A stretch of 64,000 nucleotides of DNA from Rotaria sp. Silwood1 (taxonomy: Eukaryota > Rotifera > Eurotatoria > Philodinida > Philodinidae), in contig CAJNOP010000325.1 in NCBI GenBank assembly GCA_905250075.1, positions 1-64,000 on the forward strand, in the 5' to 3' direction. Under the pieces are notes generated by a model. That model was not told the origin of the DNA. It ran no database searches and worked only from the letters and a program-made list of their open reading frames with translations. Positions 1 through 11,392 of the stretch are shown here, one piece after another. The position numbers and the translations under genes were made by a program. Numbering within the stretch: position 1 is the stretch's first letter; the number at the start of each line of letters is the position of its first letter.

Positions 1-29
1 TAGATAGTTTCATACTAATAATTATTAGT

Positions 30-430
30 ATGTTCAATTTTCAATAGAGAATTCTGTTACTGCTAATCCAATAGTTTTGTGGAAAGGAGATAATTTTACT
101 TCTCCAAATTGTAAATATTTTCTTTCCTTTATTAAAATATAAATATTGAATTTCTCCGTCATGCTTGAAGTCTGTCAGAACGACAAGAGGATATAAAAAC
201 AACCTTTTACCACGAAGAAAATAGCAAATTATACAAGTATACAGCACTGCTATCAACAAGTCAAACATTTATTTTTGACCTAGGAGGTGATAGTTCAAAT
301 AGTATTTACGTGCTAGTGATATGTTGTTTGATACTCTAGTGAAATGGTGGATCTTGGCTGCTCGTTGGCTATCCTTTATCTAGTGCAGTGGACTATTGTC
401 TTCTCCGATAAATATTCATAATATCAGCAT
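30..430 (+). repeat. Dispersed repeat, copy A
   Basis: This stretch can be aligned by eye with 6138-6230 plus 6690-6960. Shared landmarks include 'ttcaattttcaatagagaat', 'caatagttttgtggaaag', 'tataaaaacaac', 'acagcactg' and 'gtgagat..tagtgaaa', in the same order. The two copies have diverged by substitutions and small indels, and copy B carries about 450 bp of extra DNA in the middle. No coding potential is seen in either copy, so it is either an old segmental duplication or a decayed interspersed repeat. The left boundary could lie outside the window. Confidence 0.6.
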
Positions 431-462
431 GCTCTTGAACGATATCAAAAGTCTCACTGATG

Positions 463-540
463 GAGGTTGTGTGAGTGTGAGTAGGTAAATAGCCTATATT
501 CACATCCACCCACAACTGATTTCACACTCACATCCTCGAG
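463..540. repeat. Telomere-like GT-rich hairpin 1
   Basis: A G-strand arm (gaggttgtgtgagtgtga, 463-480) is followed by a C-strand arm (tcacactcacatcctc, 522-537) that is its near-perfect reverse complement, with 'cacatccacccacaac' between them. It belongs to a family of similar units at 5673-6070, 7821-7878, 9343-9385, 15700-15753, 44465-44530, 47775-47837 and 53241-53340. The GTGTGGG theme resembles bdelloid telomeric repeat. Confidence 0.6.
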
Positions 541-675
541 AAAATAGAAAAGTAATAATTATAAATTTAAATACAGAGTGCAAATAATATACAATTCTGA
601 ATTAATTCTTATTATAATTGTGAATCAAAAAAATTAGTTAGATATCTTGCGGTTGAAAAAGTTCGATGCTACTAA

Positions 676-1983
676 TCAATCTTCATCATAGTAGTTTGTA
701 TATTTGTAATCATGACATTTCTTCATATGACCATGATGACTATACTTTTGAGCAGCAGCTTTCGCACTTACTGCTTGGTCTCTCAATCGTTTTTGCATGT
801 TTTCTGCCATTCGAAGTAACATCGCAATCATACCTCTATCATCGTCTAAATGTTCCACATGTTTAAGTAGAGCTATTTGCTCAGTAATTAATGTAATAGC
901 TTCATCTCTTCTGTGACTCTTTATTAGTTCAGCGATTTTGTCATCCATTTCTCCTGCAACTTGAACTGCATGTAAGGTTCTGACTTTTGGATCGATTTGT
1001 TGAATGAGTGATTCATCATTGACAAATGTTACTGATAATTGACCAGTAACAACTAATGGTTCGCCCTCAACGTCACCCGGAAGATTATATTTCAACTGAT
1101 AATCGAGAATTTCAACTTCTGTACCTTCGGACACGGTTCCAGAAACTGTAAAATCACAAAGAATAACGCGAAGATTATCTATATGAAGGTCACCAAGATT
1201 TGCACCATATGCAATGTTTTCATGGCCCCATATTTTCGTTATAATTGTATTATTACGACCACGAATAATTAGTTGAGCTTGTGTTCCACAAACATCAAAA
1301 ACACTCTGAAGTGCTTTTGTCATTAAGTCTACGATGACTTCAGCTGATTCAAGGAAAAAGAATTGACCACATCCAGCTTGAGCAATACCTTTCATAATTC
1401 CTGCATCAAAATCTTCTCCAACACCAAATGAATCAATTATAATTCCTTTTTCGTTGTATTTTGCAACAGCCTTCATGATTTCTTCTTTTGTTCTTAATCC
1501 AACATTAGCTAATCCATCTGATAAGACAAACATACGTTTGGAAAATCCAGGATGTGGATATTTTTCAAGAAGACTTGCACCCATTTCAATACCACCAGAT
1601 AAGAAAGTTTCACCACCAGTCTTAATTCCGTCGACGACTGAATAAAGAGCTTGACGACCCGATGCCGGTGCATTTTCAAAGACGTTCCAGACTGTTGTAT
1701 CATAAGCAACAAGATGTACAACATCATCATCATGAAGTAAATTAAGTACAGAGATAACGGCTTTTTTCGCAAACTCCAATTTATTGCTTGATGACATTGA
1801 ACCACTACGATCAAGTACTAATACCAAATTGATTGGATTTCGTTTGGTTGCTTCAGCATTTTCTTCGTTTTTCGTTGTTTCAATTTCGAGTCGAGCTCTC
1901 TTTGTATTCTCTACACCAATGACTGCATATGGATTATCTGGAATACAACGAATGTTAACTGAAGCCATTTTTTCAGTGCTCAT
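676..1983 (-). CDS. Intronless intracellular VWA-domain protein
   Basis: A 435-residue protein with a von Willebrand factor A domain at about residues 50-230. The metal-ion-dependent adhesion site is visible: DRSGSMS gives D58-x-S60-x-S62, the threonine of the 'GGETFLSGG' segment fits the second MIDAS position, and 'LSDGLAN' supplies the third acidic residue. A beta-rich segment (about 235-345) and a helical C-terminus rich in Lys and His follow. No signal peptide or membrane segment is seen, so it is probably cytosolic. The ATG at 1983 is the first in frame and is preceded by AT-rich DNA. The frame has no introns, unlike most genes in this window. VWA proteins of this cytosolic type with a C-terminal extension are common in bacteria, protists and plants, so transfer is possible but not shown. 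The ligand is unknown. Confidence 0.85.
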   Translation of the reverse strand: MSTEKMASVNIRCIPDNPYAVIGVENTKRARLEIETTKNEENAEATKRNPINLVLVLDRSGSMSSSNKLEFAKKAVISVLNLLHDDDVVHLVAYDTTVWNVFENAPASGRQALYSVVDGIKTGGETFLSGGIEMGASLLEKYPHPGFSKRMFVLSDGLANVGLRTKEEIMKAVAKYNEKGIIIDSFGVGEDFDAGIMKGIAQAGCGQFFFLESAEVIVDLMTKALQSVFDVCGTQAQLIIRGRNNTIITKIWGHENIAYGANLGDLHIDNLRVILCDFTVSGTVSEGTEVEILDYQLKYNLPGDVEGEPLVVTGQLSVTFVNDESLIQQIDPKVRTLHAVQVAGEMDDKIAELIKSHRRDEAITLITEQIALLKHVEHLDDDRGMIAMLLRMAENMQKRLRDQAVSAKAAAQKYSHHGHMKKCHDYKYTNYYDED

Positions 1984-2344
1984 TTTTTGTTATAGTCGTT
2001 ATTCAATCTATAATGTTAAAATAAACATTAAAGTACACTCATAAGTCGAGACTAATATTAATAGACCCGCTCAATCTTTCTATAGAAAATCGAACAATTC
2101 AAAGTGAGTGTTATTTTGCATAGCGACTGGCTATTTTAATGAATGTCTTCTTCACAATAGAAAAACTGACACATTAGAGTTGTGAAGAATACAGATTCTT
2201 TAAAGATGAATTAAAGGATACGTTGAATTTAGCCGATGTAGTTTTTTCCAGTGGGCTTTCAGATAGAGATACTGACCAAAAAAAAAGCCTTTTGATGTTG
2301 CAAAAAGTATTCCGAGAGTTCCTTAATCTTTAGAACTTCGATTG

Positions 2345-2965
2345 AACTATTATTCAAAAAGAGCTATTCTGAGATGATATCTGACTTTTCAATATGAACT
2401 TTCTATCATTTAGTAGATCAAATTTAAGCAAGAAAAATCCTAAACAGTTACATCCTTTAAGACATTTTTTTCTCTGGTTATGTTGGTTTATCTGGATTTC
2501 TTACTTATTGTTTATAGGCAGAAAATGTCAACCAAGCATGCTTAGCTTGGAATGTTTCTAGTGATAGATCGAATGGTATTCGGAAAGTGCTAAAAGTGTC
2601 AGACAAACGGAATGGATGCAACTTAGATCAGTTTTTTTCAAAAGATATCTGTATTGAACATAATATTCGTATCAGTATTCAGATGTATTGAACATTGGTG
2701 ATGAGATTGAAATATTTGATGTAACTACAACATCAAGAACATAATGAAGATCATTAAACCTACCTGTTAAGAAAATTTCAGTCTAAAATTTCTTTATACG
2801 AGACATGCTAGAAACAATAAACAGCAAACCCAGTAAAATCTTCATTACCTAGGGAAAAAAGTCTCATAGGATGTAACTGTTTAAGATTTTTTAGCTTTAA
2901 ATTTCTCTGCTAAACGGCACTAGTATCATTTCAGAATAGCTTTTCAGTCCTGTAGTAACTAGAAC
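2345..2965. repeat. Imperfect long inverted repeat
   Basis: The left arm (about 2345-2530) matches the reverse complement of the right arm (about 2800-2965). Clear matching blocks are 'agctattctga(g/a)atgata', 'aaacagttacatcct', and 'ttattgttt(a/c)tag'. A smaller hairpin, 'ccaagcatgcttagcttgg', lies just inside the left arm. No terminal duplication was recognised. It could be an aged foldback transposon or another structure with hairpin-forming RNA. Confidence 0.5.
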
Positions 2966-5672
2966 GTTATTTGTTTTGTTTGGTGATGCGCTGAAGTTTA
3001 TGTGTTACTGTTCTGAAAAACTGTCTCCCATGCACACACACACCACTCTTTATTCTAATCAGTTCGCAATTATATATAGGATTATCGATAACGCGAAAGA
3101 CATGGTAATATCCGATAGCGTGACAGAAAAATATCTATGAATCATAAGGCAGAAAGGAAAAAATACATATGACGTAATGGCAATATAGAAGAGAACACGC
3201 AAAAAGTACAAAATGATAACATGTGAGTCTATTACTTCTTAATGATTTCCTTACTGACACATAACAAAATACGTTAGGAGTTTGGTTCCATTAAGACTTG
3301 AATACGTTTCAAAAAATGAAAAATTTCGCTTATCCTTCCAAGGTAAAAATCATGTTTGATTGTCAGTTGGTCCTGTTAATCAATATCTGTGTGAAATATA
3401 TATAATTTCTAATTGATAAAGAAGCATTTCAGGTAGTTTCATGGCTAAAACAATGCGAGCTACAAGAGCTAAGATTTGCGATTACATTTTCTTTTCGGCA
3501 ACTATGCATATAAACACTTCGAAATTAAAATGTTTTCCAATATGAAAATTTCAACAGAGATACCTTCATCAATGCAAAATTGATCTGTCCACTTTGATAC
3601 AATATCCATTCGTAATATCGTGCGTCCGTTGTCGTCCCTCGGATATAGAGATTCTAGGCTTTTGTTTTTCAGCAACGCTTTTTGCAAGAACCCATCAGTA
3701 AGATATAAGAATATGTTCCTGAGTTATATTTTTCAATAAAAATAAAAGAATCATAATAAATGATTGTGTTACGTTTCTATTGCTTCGGTATAATGTGTAT
3801 GAGAGATCCATTTTTTTTGCCAAGGAAATGATATTCATGAAAATGAAAAATATTATATTATATCTATGGTTAGAATATTTCCCTGGTTTACCAACAATCT
3901 TCTGTAGCCATGTCTAATCGTTCTTTAGGTTATGAAAACGGATTCAGCGTCTACAAATCTTATGAGTATGAAACTTACGTGTAATGCTGATGCTATTCCT
4001 TTGGAATAGCGCATAGTATTTGCAGTTATACATCCTATCTGAGTTTCATTCAGATTAATCCGAAATGAATTTTCAAGTCACACTATCGGATGAAATCCCT
4101 GTATGAATCAACCGAATTGTTATCTGAGACAAATTCCGAAATATGATATGATGTTGATTATAGTCTTATTAAATTCTCAACTTCTATTGTAGAATTGACT
4201 AATTGTTTTAAATTTCCTCTCAGGAGTCAATGTGTAGTTGTACATGATAAAAACGAATCACTTACTACAATTTTCGACATCAAAAAGCCATGATAGCTAC
4301 TTTGTCAATCGAATCTCTATGGATTTTTCAAAATTTGATAGATTACTAGAAGTAGAAATCCATATCATGTTCTTATTTTCTACAAGACAAAATATAGAAA
4401 ACACAATTTTCTATGGCACTAATGTCAATTGAGACCTGCAGATGTCAATCATTTAATCCGATAATTAATTTGAATGTTAGAAAACAAACGAAGAAGCGTG
4501 GTATCCTGTGAATACTTGATCAGAAAAAAACTTGGTAATTGTTACAATGATTTTTTTTTCTCATAATGAAAAATACTGAATGCATATAAACTAGTGAAAA
4601 AACTACCGAGAGTTGTGATAAGGATGTATCTGTCACTAATATAAACTTGTAATTTCTCTTTTTCTTGAAGTCTTATAACTATGAACAAGATGTTCATGTC
4701 TACTCTTGACAAGCCATCAAAATTCTGATAAAAAAACTGTTGACATTCGATGTCACAAGTATCATGAATCATCAAATTGCACGTCATTTGAAAAAATGTC
4801 GATAACTTATCGATGTTTTGGACGAGCATATATGGAAAGTAAAAGTTGAGTAAACATTTTGACTCATTCAAAAGTTTATAAAAAAACAGATCGTCGTATC
4901 TTCGCGACATTATTCTTATCAACAGCGTGATGTCGAAATTTACTTATTTATTACATTGTTTTGCTTTCGTTCCTTTGGATATGATGCTGCAAAAGAAGTT
5001 GACACTCTCAACTTACTTTATTTGCTTTGAAATTAGTTTCCATGTACTGAAACTATCTAACAGAGAAAAATAAATACTTTTCTGATATACGGTTCGAGGA
5101 AATTATGACACAATCTTAAAGAAATTCTATTAGATCGATGTAGGATTAAAATAGTTGCTGTCACAGAGAGTAGGATCTCTAATAAAAAGTAATATACTGA
5201 AAAAGAAATATGAATAGAGATGCAAAGATCGAAACTGTGCTCACCTTTTCTGTTGCTTTTTCTGAAAAGTGATGTAACTCCGACTTTTCTTCCCTTATAT
5301 ATGACTCATACGAATTGCATAACTATGGGCAATCATTACAACATACAGAAAAGAATACGAGAAAAGATCCCTTGTAAAAAAAATCTGCATGCATCATAAT
5401 AACATGAGTCATTTGATTAGGAAAAAAGATATTTTTGCAAATAAGCAATCGGTGCCTTATTGTGAATGCTCAGTAATGATTTATTCGGGATGTAAGCTAA
5501 TATTATGCTGAACTTCGTTGCTTTACAATTAGAGTTTGAAAAATGATTCCTTGTTCTACTCGAACTTCTTCTATTATGTGAAATCATCGTTTCATTAGAG
5601 ATATTTCTCGTTTGCTACTAATTATGCGAGGAAGATATCTTAACCCTTTCTTTTCCATGGCTAATCTAGTAT

Positions 5673-6070
5673 GGTGTGGATGTGAGCGTGGGTGTGTTCC
5701 ATGTAAAAAAAAACTGATTTCAAAAATCGATTAAAAATCGATTATAATTATACGATTTTAATCAATAATTTCAGCAGTAATTATCATAACAAAATCAGTA
5801 TTTAATTGATTTTTAAAAATATTCTAAATCGATTATAATCGAACTAACTGAAATAATCGATTAAATACTGATTTTGATATGACTATTACTGCTAAAATTA
5901 TTGATTAAAATCGTATGATTATAATCGATTTCGACCTCTCTAAAGCTGATTCTTTTTCATAGTTTTTTTACATGGAGTGTGTATGTGTATGCGGGTATGG
6001 TTGAGGTATATCTGTTCAATCGCTTCCACACCAAGCGGACACTCACACCCATTCACATCACACCCGACCC
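5673..6070. repeat. Telomere-like GT hairpin 2, interrupted by a foldback
   Basis: A G-strand arm (ggtgtggatgtgagcgtggg, from 5673) and a second GT-rich block (agtgtgtatgtgtatgcggg, 5975-5994) are followed by C-strand blocks ('ccacacc', 'cactcacaccc', 'cacatcacaccc', 6024-6067). The 5699-5974 foldback lies between the two GT blocks, as if it had inserted into the hairpin unit. Confidence 0.5.
5699..5974. mobile_element. AT-rich foldback element (MITE-like)
   Basis: The arms 5734-5816 and 5852-5930 are reverse complements with few mismatches ('aatcgattataat(t/c)atacga', 'atcaataattt(c/t)agcagta', 'caaaatcagtatttaat'). Both outer ends carry 'ccatgtaaaaaaa', one on each strand. There is no coding capacity. 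The structure fits a non-autonomous foldback or MITE. No clear target duplication is visible, so the superfamily is not assigned. Confidence 0.6.
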
Positions 6071-6137
6071 TACTTGTCCATACTGATATTTCATAAGCGT
6101 CGACGCAGCGTATTCTATCTATAGATCTTTTCATTAA

Positions 6138-6960
6138 CATACTAATATATTCAATTTTCAATAGAGAATTTTGCAACTGATCATTCAATAGTTTTGTGGA
6201 AAGAAGAAAATTCTATTTCTTCAGATTGTAAACAAAAGAGAGTGATCTTTATAGGAGTAACTCAAGCACGGCAGCGGCTAGTCGTAAGTGTCGCCCCGGA
6301 AGAGCGCGGACGGATGACTAGTCTCTGGTCTGAAAAGTACAAGGACCAAATGCTTCAGACGACTTTGATCCATAGAAAATTCTCTAACTCCTGGACCTGG
6401 TCGACTGCTACATAGTCTGGAAGTCGCACAAAGCTGAAATATTATTTTTCTAAATCAACTCTGTGCAACAATTTTTCAGCAGAAGTAAAACATCTCTTTG
6501 CGACTTTGTGTTAGAGTGGTACCCAAATAGATAAAAAGTCATATCTTTTATGCTTTAAATGCCAAGGTGATCATTTCGAAAAGCAGATTGTCGATAATTT
6601 ATATCTAGAAATTATACTAACTAGCTTACACGTTTAATATAAAAGCAAACGCTAGAGAGAAAGGAGAGTTAACAATCGTTTACATTTATTTTGTTTTTTT
6701 GAAATTTTAACATTGAATTTCTGCGCTATGGTTGAAGTCTCTGTCAGAACTACAACGTTATATAAAAACAACTCTTTCCCTCGAATGAAAATGGCAAGAT
6801 CTACAAAAAACACAGCACTGATATTAATAAGTGGGACATTTATCTGTGACCTAGTAAATGGTAACTTGATTAGTATTCACCTACTGGTGAGATGTTATGT
6901 GAGATCCTAGTGAAAAGGTGAATTTCGACTGCCCGTTCAGAATCCGTTGCTTACCACAGT
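6138..6960 (+). repeat. Dispersed repeat, copy B, with inserted DNA
   Basis: The second copy of the repeat at 30-430. Homology is visible in 6138-6230 and again in 6690-6960, separated by about 450 bp (6231-6685) that is absent from copy A. The insert has a GC-rich left part. The words 'tgtaaac' and 'gtttaca' at its two edges could be short inverted ends, but this is weak. Confidence 0.55.
6245..6420. other. GC-rich island inside repeat copy B
   Basis: This segment, with words such as 'gcacggcagcggctagtcg' and 'gtcgccccggaagagcgcgg', is markedly GC-richer than the surrounding DNA. An open frame of about 70 codons crosses it on the plus strand but resembles no family I know. It may be a fragment of a foreign or mobile sequence. 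Confidence 0.35.
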
Positions 6961-7820
6961 CAACTATTTCTCAAGCATGTTGCCTTTAGCTGTAGTGTCA
7001 GACATGATCAATACGAAATATAGAATTGTTCTAAACTATTCCAAACGTTTTAGTTAAGATTTAATGCCAGAAGAACATGAATCTTATAGAACATCGAAAA
7101 CAAATTCACCTTCGATGATAAAGTCACACTTAAGCTGCAATTATACGATCTGCAAATAGCAAGTATCGCTAGATAAAAGTGAACATTTCTAAAGAAAAAC
7201 GAGAATCATTGGACGAACTCGTGAGAAGATTTGATTACAACTTTTATTCAACTATAACAGCACGAATGGACTAACTTTGCTTAGTGATCCCATAGTACTT
7301 TTGTTCAGACTAATGAATGAATTATAATCTTTTGATTTTGAAAGTAATACATGATAATTGAATATGTTATGTGTAGCAGTAATAGTTCTAAATTGGATGT
7401 ATACACACGGAATCGACATATTCCAAAGTTAGCGGATAGCACAGTTTAGGTTTGAATCGTCGGACATTTGTCATATTTCCTTTAGTTGTGTAGGACAGTA
7501 ATCCAAACTACTTCAGCCAATTTTGACTTTTATTGTCTATATTGACTGATGTGGAATGAAGATTTCTTATTTGTTTTTATACTTGCTTATTCTATATGAG
7601 AGAGCTTGTTAGAAATGAAGAAGTTACATTCTTGAAAGCTACTATGATAAAACTGCCAAACGTTGTATGCGAAGCGAAGGTAATATTTTCATTAGGAGCT
7701 TACGAGGCAGCTGTTACAGTGCAGTAATATGATTTTTATGGGAAACGAACACACAGCAATGAAGACTTATAAAGTAAGGATAGCCATGATGACTGACTTG
7801 AAGCTAAATTCGGCTGTTTT

Positions 7821-7878
7821 GGGTGTGGGTGTTGTAAAAAAGAAGGCCTACGTCCACCCACACCCACACTCACATTCT
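7821..7878. repeat. Telomere-like GT-rich hairpin 3
   Basis: 'gggtgtgggtgtt' (7821-7833) is followed about 20 bp later by 'ccacccacacccacactcac', its reverse complement plus an extension. Same family as the unit at 463-540. Confidence 0.65.
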
Positions 7879-8028
7879 CATCGTAATAAGCTTGGAATTA
7901 TTTCATTATAAATTAACCTATACTAACATCGGTATCATGTATTGTATAAGCTATCCATTGCTCTAAAGAAGAAACCTATAAAAATGAGTTTATTCAGTTG
8001 TCAACTGTTTGGTTTTCTAAAGAATATA

Positions 8029-8516
8029 TCACCAAGTAGCATGTTGATCTCCCAAATTACGAATTTCCTGTTCAGACATATTTTCATAACCCCATCGTCG
8101 TCTGTCTTCTATGCTGCTAATATCAGCGATGTCGATGCGTTCGACATCGATATCACACGAGGTCGACTCTGCAGTCGTAAGCACAGCTGATGATTGCGTA
8201 GATCCATACAAATGATCACGTCGTCGATTTTTCGCTCGGAGACCAACTAGAAGAATCACAGCATTGATAACACCAAGTGCGCAGAAGCCTAGATTGACGG
8301 CATGACCAAGGATAAAGCGAGGTGCATCTTGTGTGCGATAAATTTGCCCACTAATCACTCCACCTGTGTTGCCAACCGAGATCATCAATGCCAACGCAGT
8401 AGCTCGTTTCGTATGTGGACTGATATTGCCTGATAGAAAAGCGATACAAGTAGCTATGCAAGGGGAGAGGCCACCAGCTGAAAGAATCACAGCAAGATAT
8501 TTGATAATCAAATGCT
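8029..8516 (-). pseudogene. 3' remnant of fungal-type MFS anion:cation symporter
   Basis: The last ~160 codons of an allantoate-permease (ACS family) MFS transporter, the type that moves organic anions such as allantoate, nicotinate or pantothenate in fungi. The segment 'SPHTKRATALALMISVGNTG' followed by 'GVISGQIYRTQDAPRF' and 'LGHAVNLGF' is the family signature between TM9 and TM11. Two or three hydrophobic spans are followed by a hydrophilic tail ending 'LGDQHATW', like the fungal 'D..N..FRY' tail. A splice-acceptor-like 'catag' precedes the frame at 8517, but no upstream exon was found between 8517 and 11292, and no ATG fits the start. About two thirds of a normal ~500-residue protein is missing. 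I infer an old horizontal acquisition now reduced to a fragment; upstream exons beyond the assembly gap are the alternative. Confidence 0.7.
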
Positions 8517-9342
8517 CTATGAAAATGTGAGGGACCGGTTTAACGACGAAAATGAAAAAAAAATTAGATCATGAATTAAAACAAGCTAGCATTTTCTTTA
8601 TAATATGAAAATAAAAGATCAAAGTAATACTGTAGATTGATTAGTAAACAAAACTAATCGATTCTATGATAGGCTATATGTTATTTTTTTTCAAATAAAT
8701 GTTTATCAATATAATTCTCAGCAGAATTAAAATGACTAAATCACATAACTTTTTTCTCTTTATCAAATCAGTTTCATATATGTTAGTCACCAGATCGAAA
8801 GAAATTTTTTTCAAGTTTCTTTATTTTTTCATCCTATAGAAATCTTTTTACTCAATGTGTCAGATGACATCAATTTTCTTAATATAGACGTTTTTTGAAA
8901 ATATATGCATTTATCAAAATCTTAATCAATTACTTAATTATTAATATTGAGTTGGAGCTTTTCTGTATAAAACATAATTCACTTAAAATTAAGTTTAGAT
9001 GATTACGTCAGACAATGTGGAGTTTTCTTCGCTTTTTTTATGAGAAACCATGATGTTGTCCAGAGTATTTAAGAGAGAATCCCTGGTAAAAATCTGACTA
9101 ATGCGGACAACAATTCTTTGTGAAATAAGTGATTAGTCGTAGTCAGTTAAAACTTAGTTTGAAATTACTATTAATGCTCAAATATTACCATAAGACCAAC
9201 GATCTTGCTTTATACTGACATGAAACTCTCGTCTGTTCAGTATATGATTGATTGAAATAGATTACTTAAAGTAAAATTTCTATTGTCATCCATCATCATT
9301 TACAGTTGTTCTGACAGTTTTAATGTTACTATTTTGGTTGTC

Positions 9343-9385
9343 GACGTGGATGTACGTATTCTCATTCAGACGCATCCACGCCCGC
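9343..9385. repeat. Short GT-type hairpin 4
   Basis: 'gacgtggatgtacg' and 'gacgcatccacgcccgc' form complementary arms (cgtggatg/catccacg) about 20 bp apart. It is a smaller relative of the telomere-like hairpin family. Confidence 0.4.
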
Positions 9386-9719
9386 TATTATTGTCTTTTT
9401 GTGTTTGCGTGTAAGGACAAGTCAACAAAAACGAATCATATGAAAGAAAATAGTATCAACGTTTGTTTTGTTCAGTTCGAACACGTTTATGATATAACGG
9501 AACTGATTTCTTAGTGTGTGTTATCATTCATGCAATGAAAGTGCGAGGTCAATAGAGAAGTTTGCGTATATTGATATGAGGATACGTGTTGCTGCAAACG
9601 ACACTAAAAGATGTCTCTTGACTATTCAGAACAATTATCTTCCAAGATGATCGTTATAATTTTTTTTTCTTTCTTCTTTTCTAGAATTCACATTTATTTT
9701 CAAAAAAAATAGTTAGTCT

Positions 9720-9910
9720 GATTAAAATCTGATTTTTAGCCTTACATTTTTGATTTCTTCTGATTTGAAGATTTTTTTTTAATTCGTCTAATCACTTCAC
9801 TTTAAACAATCGATTGAAACAACTTAAGTTGCAGTGGTCGATTAGACGAACTAGAAAAAAATCTTTGAATTAGAAGAGATAAAAGAATCTAAAAGTAAAA
9901 TCAGATTTGG
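9720..9910. repeat. Inverted repeat, foldback type
   Basis: The left arm (about 9727-9797, 'aaatctgatttttagcc' to 'aattcgtctaatc') matches the reverse complement of the right arm (about 9838-9910, 'cgattagacgaac' to 'aaaatcagattt'). The inner 'ttcgtctaatc/gattagacgaa' match is perfect. About 40 bp lie between the arms. There is no coding content. Confidence 0.55.
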
Positions 9911-11292
9911 ACCAAATTCAAATAGCCCTATTTTAATCGTTTCTGAATCAAAATATAGTCAACTCCAATCTGATTTTTAACGTTTTTTTTTTTACATGGG
10001 TCAGGACAAATTTTGTCATTTTCCGGAATTTCAATTTCTCTTGCAACAAGTATTTACCAGTCTTATTAGTCATTTAATTCGATGTTAATAAAGATAGCAT
10101 GGTCATATTAATAAAAACGAAGTACGAAAATAAAAAATAAAGGATGACTAGCAACAATGAAAACAAAAAGCGGCGTCTGTAAATAAAAAAAAAGGAGAAA
10201 ATTTCTTTCGACATACAGAAATGAATAAGGCAGATTCCTGCTCGGATAATCGATCATTCTGAAAGACAAATATAGTCTATAAGAAAATTTTTACTTTATT
10301 TATTTTGCATTAGTCAAATAAGGTTACAGAATATATGTAAGTTCCACATTTCAACTGGAAAGGCACTGCAATGCTAACCATTTTTTAGAGAATATTCTTT
10401 TTACATGCATGCTCTAATGTGAATATTTATTTTATTTTTTATAAAATAGTTCTTCTAAAACTGAATTTAGGTCAATCGCAATCATACAAATTTTAGTTTG
10501 TAAAAGTTTACATCAGAAATGGAATAAATTCAGGGGAATGGTAGACTGGTTTATCAACTTTCTTTCTTCAAAATAAAAACGCGTTTTACTATTGAAGAAC
10601 CATTCTACTTAAGCAATGTTTCTAGAAAATCAGAACGCGTTTTCTAAATCAGAACACCGTTTAAAGAGAGCGTCAGAATGTTTTAACATCGCACTTTTTT
10701 ATTACAAGAACGCGTTCTTGTGCGTTTTTTTTCATCCCATAGAAAGAAGAAACATCCATTGACAAAAGAGAAAAAACAAATCATTGCATGCACATACTAC
10801 GAGGGCAAGAAAAAAACACGACAGGCTGTAGTTGAGAGAACGAGCGTCGTCAGTTAGTGCTTCTGTTGTTATGGCTGTCGTGTTTTTTATAGAAAGCAGC
10901 AAGACAAAATAAGGAGAGCAAAGGCATTTTCTCCTCATTTTCTTTTCTGTTTACTCGACCCTTATATACAACCCGTTTATTGAAGTTCTGAAGAGTAAAA
11001 TGATGAAAACAAACTCTTGTCTGAATAAACAGTAATTCCACCATATTTCATACAATGTAAGTCATTTTGGCTCAGAATCTTTTTTTGTTTTAACGTTAAC
11101 AGTCCTACAAGAAAATTCAACTGACTGTTTTCGGTTTAGGAAGGCTGTTGACACTTTTGAATGAGTTTTCGCTTCCTGATTAATCTTTTACTTCCTTTTT
11201 AGACTTAGTGTTTCGAATGATAATATCGTCTTTCTTCATAAGAATTTGTACTAATATAAACACAACAGAAAATTATTCTTCACATACTCACA

Positions 11293-11392
11293 NNNNNNNN
11301 NNNNNNNNNNNNNNNNNNNNNNNNNNNNNNNNNNNNNNNNNNNNNNNNNNNNNNNNNNNNNNNNNNNNNNNNNNNNNNNNNNNNNNNNNNNN
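11293..11392. other. Assembly gap of 100 N
   Basis: Exactly 100 undetermined bases, a conventional scaffold-gap length, so the real distance between the flanks is unknown. Confidence 0.99.

Larger units (their letters stand above)
1984..8028. other. Non-coding interval with repeats, no convincing gene
   Basis: About 6 kb between the VWA gene and the permease remnant. Open frames here are short, start with non-ATG codons and encode nothing recognisable. The interval holds an imperfect palindrome (2345-2965), an AT-rich foldback (5699-5974), telomere-like GT hairpins, dispersed repeat copy B and a small GC-rich island. The rest is unremarkable AT-rich DNA. Confidence 0.6.

Noticed and set aside
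4542-4922. 126-codon minus-strand frame
   Set aside because: Composition looks like random AT-rich translation (Phe/Tyr/Lys rich), with no exon-like neighbours or motif.
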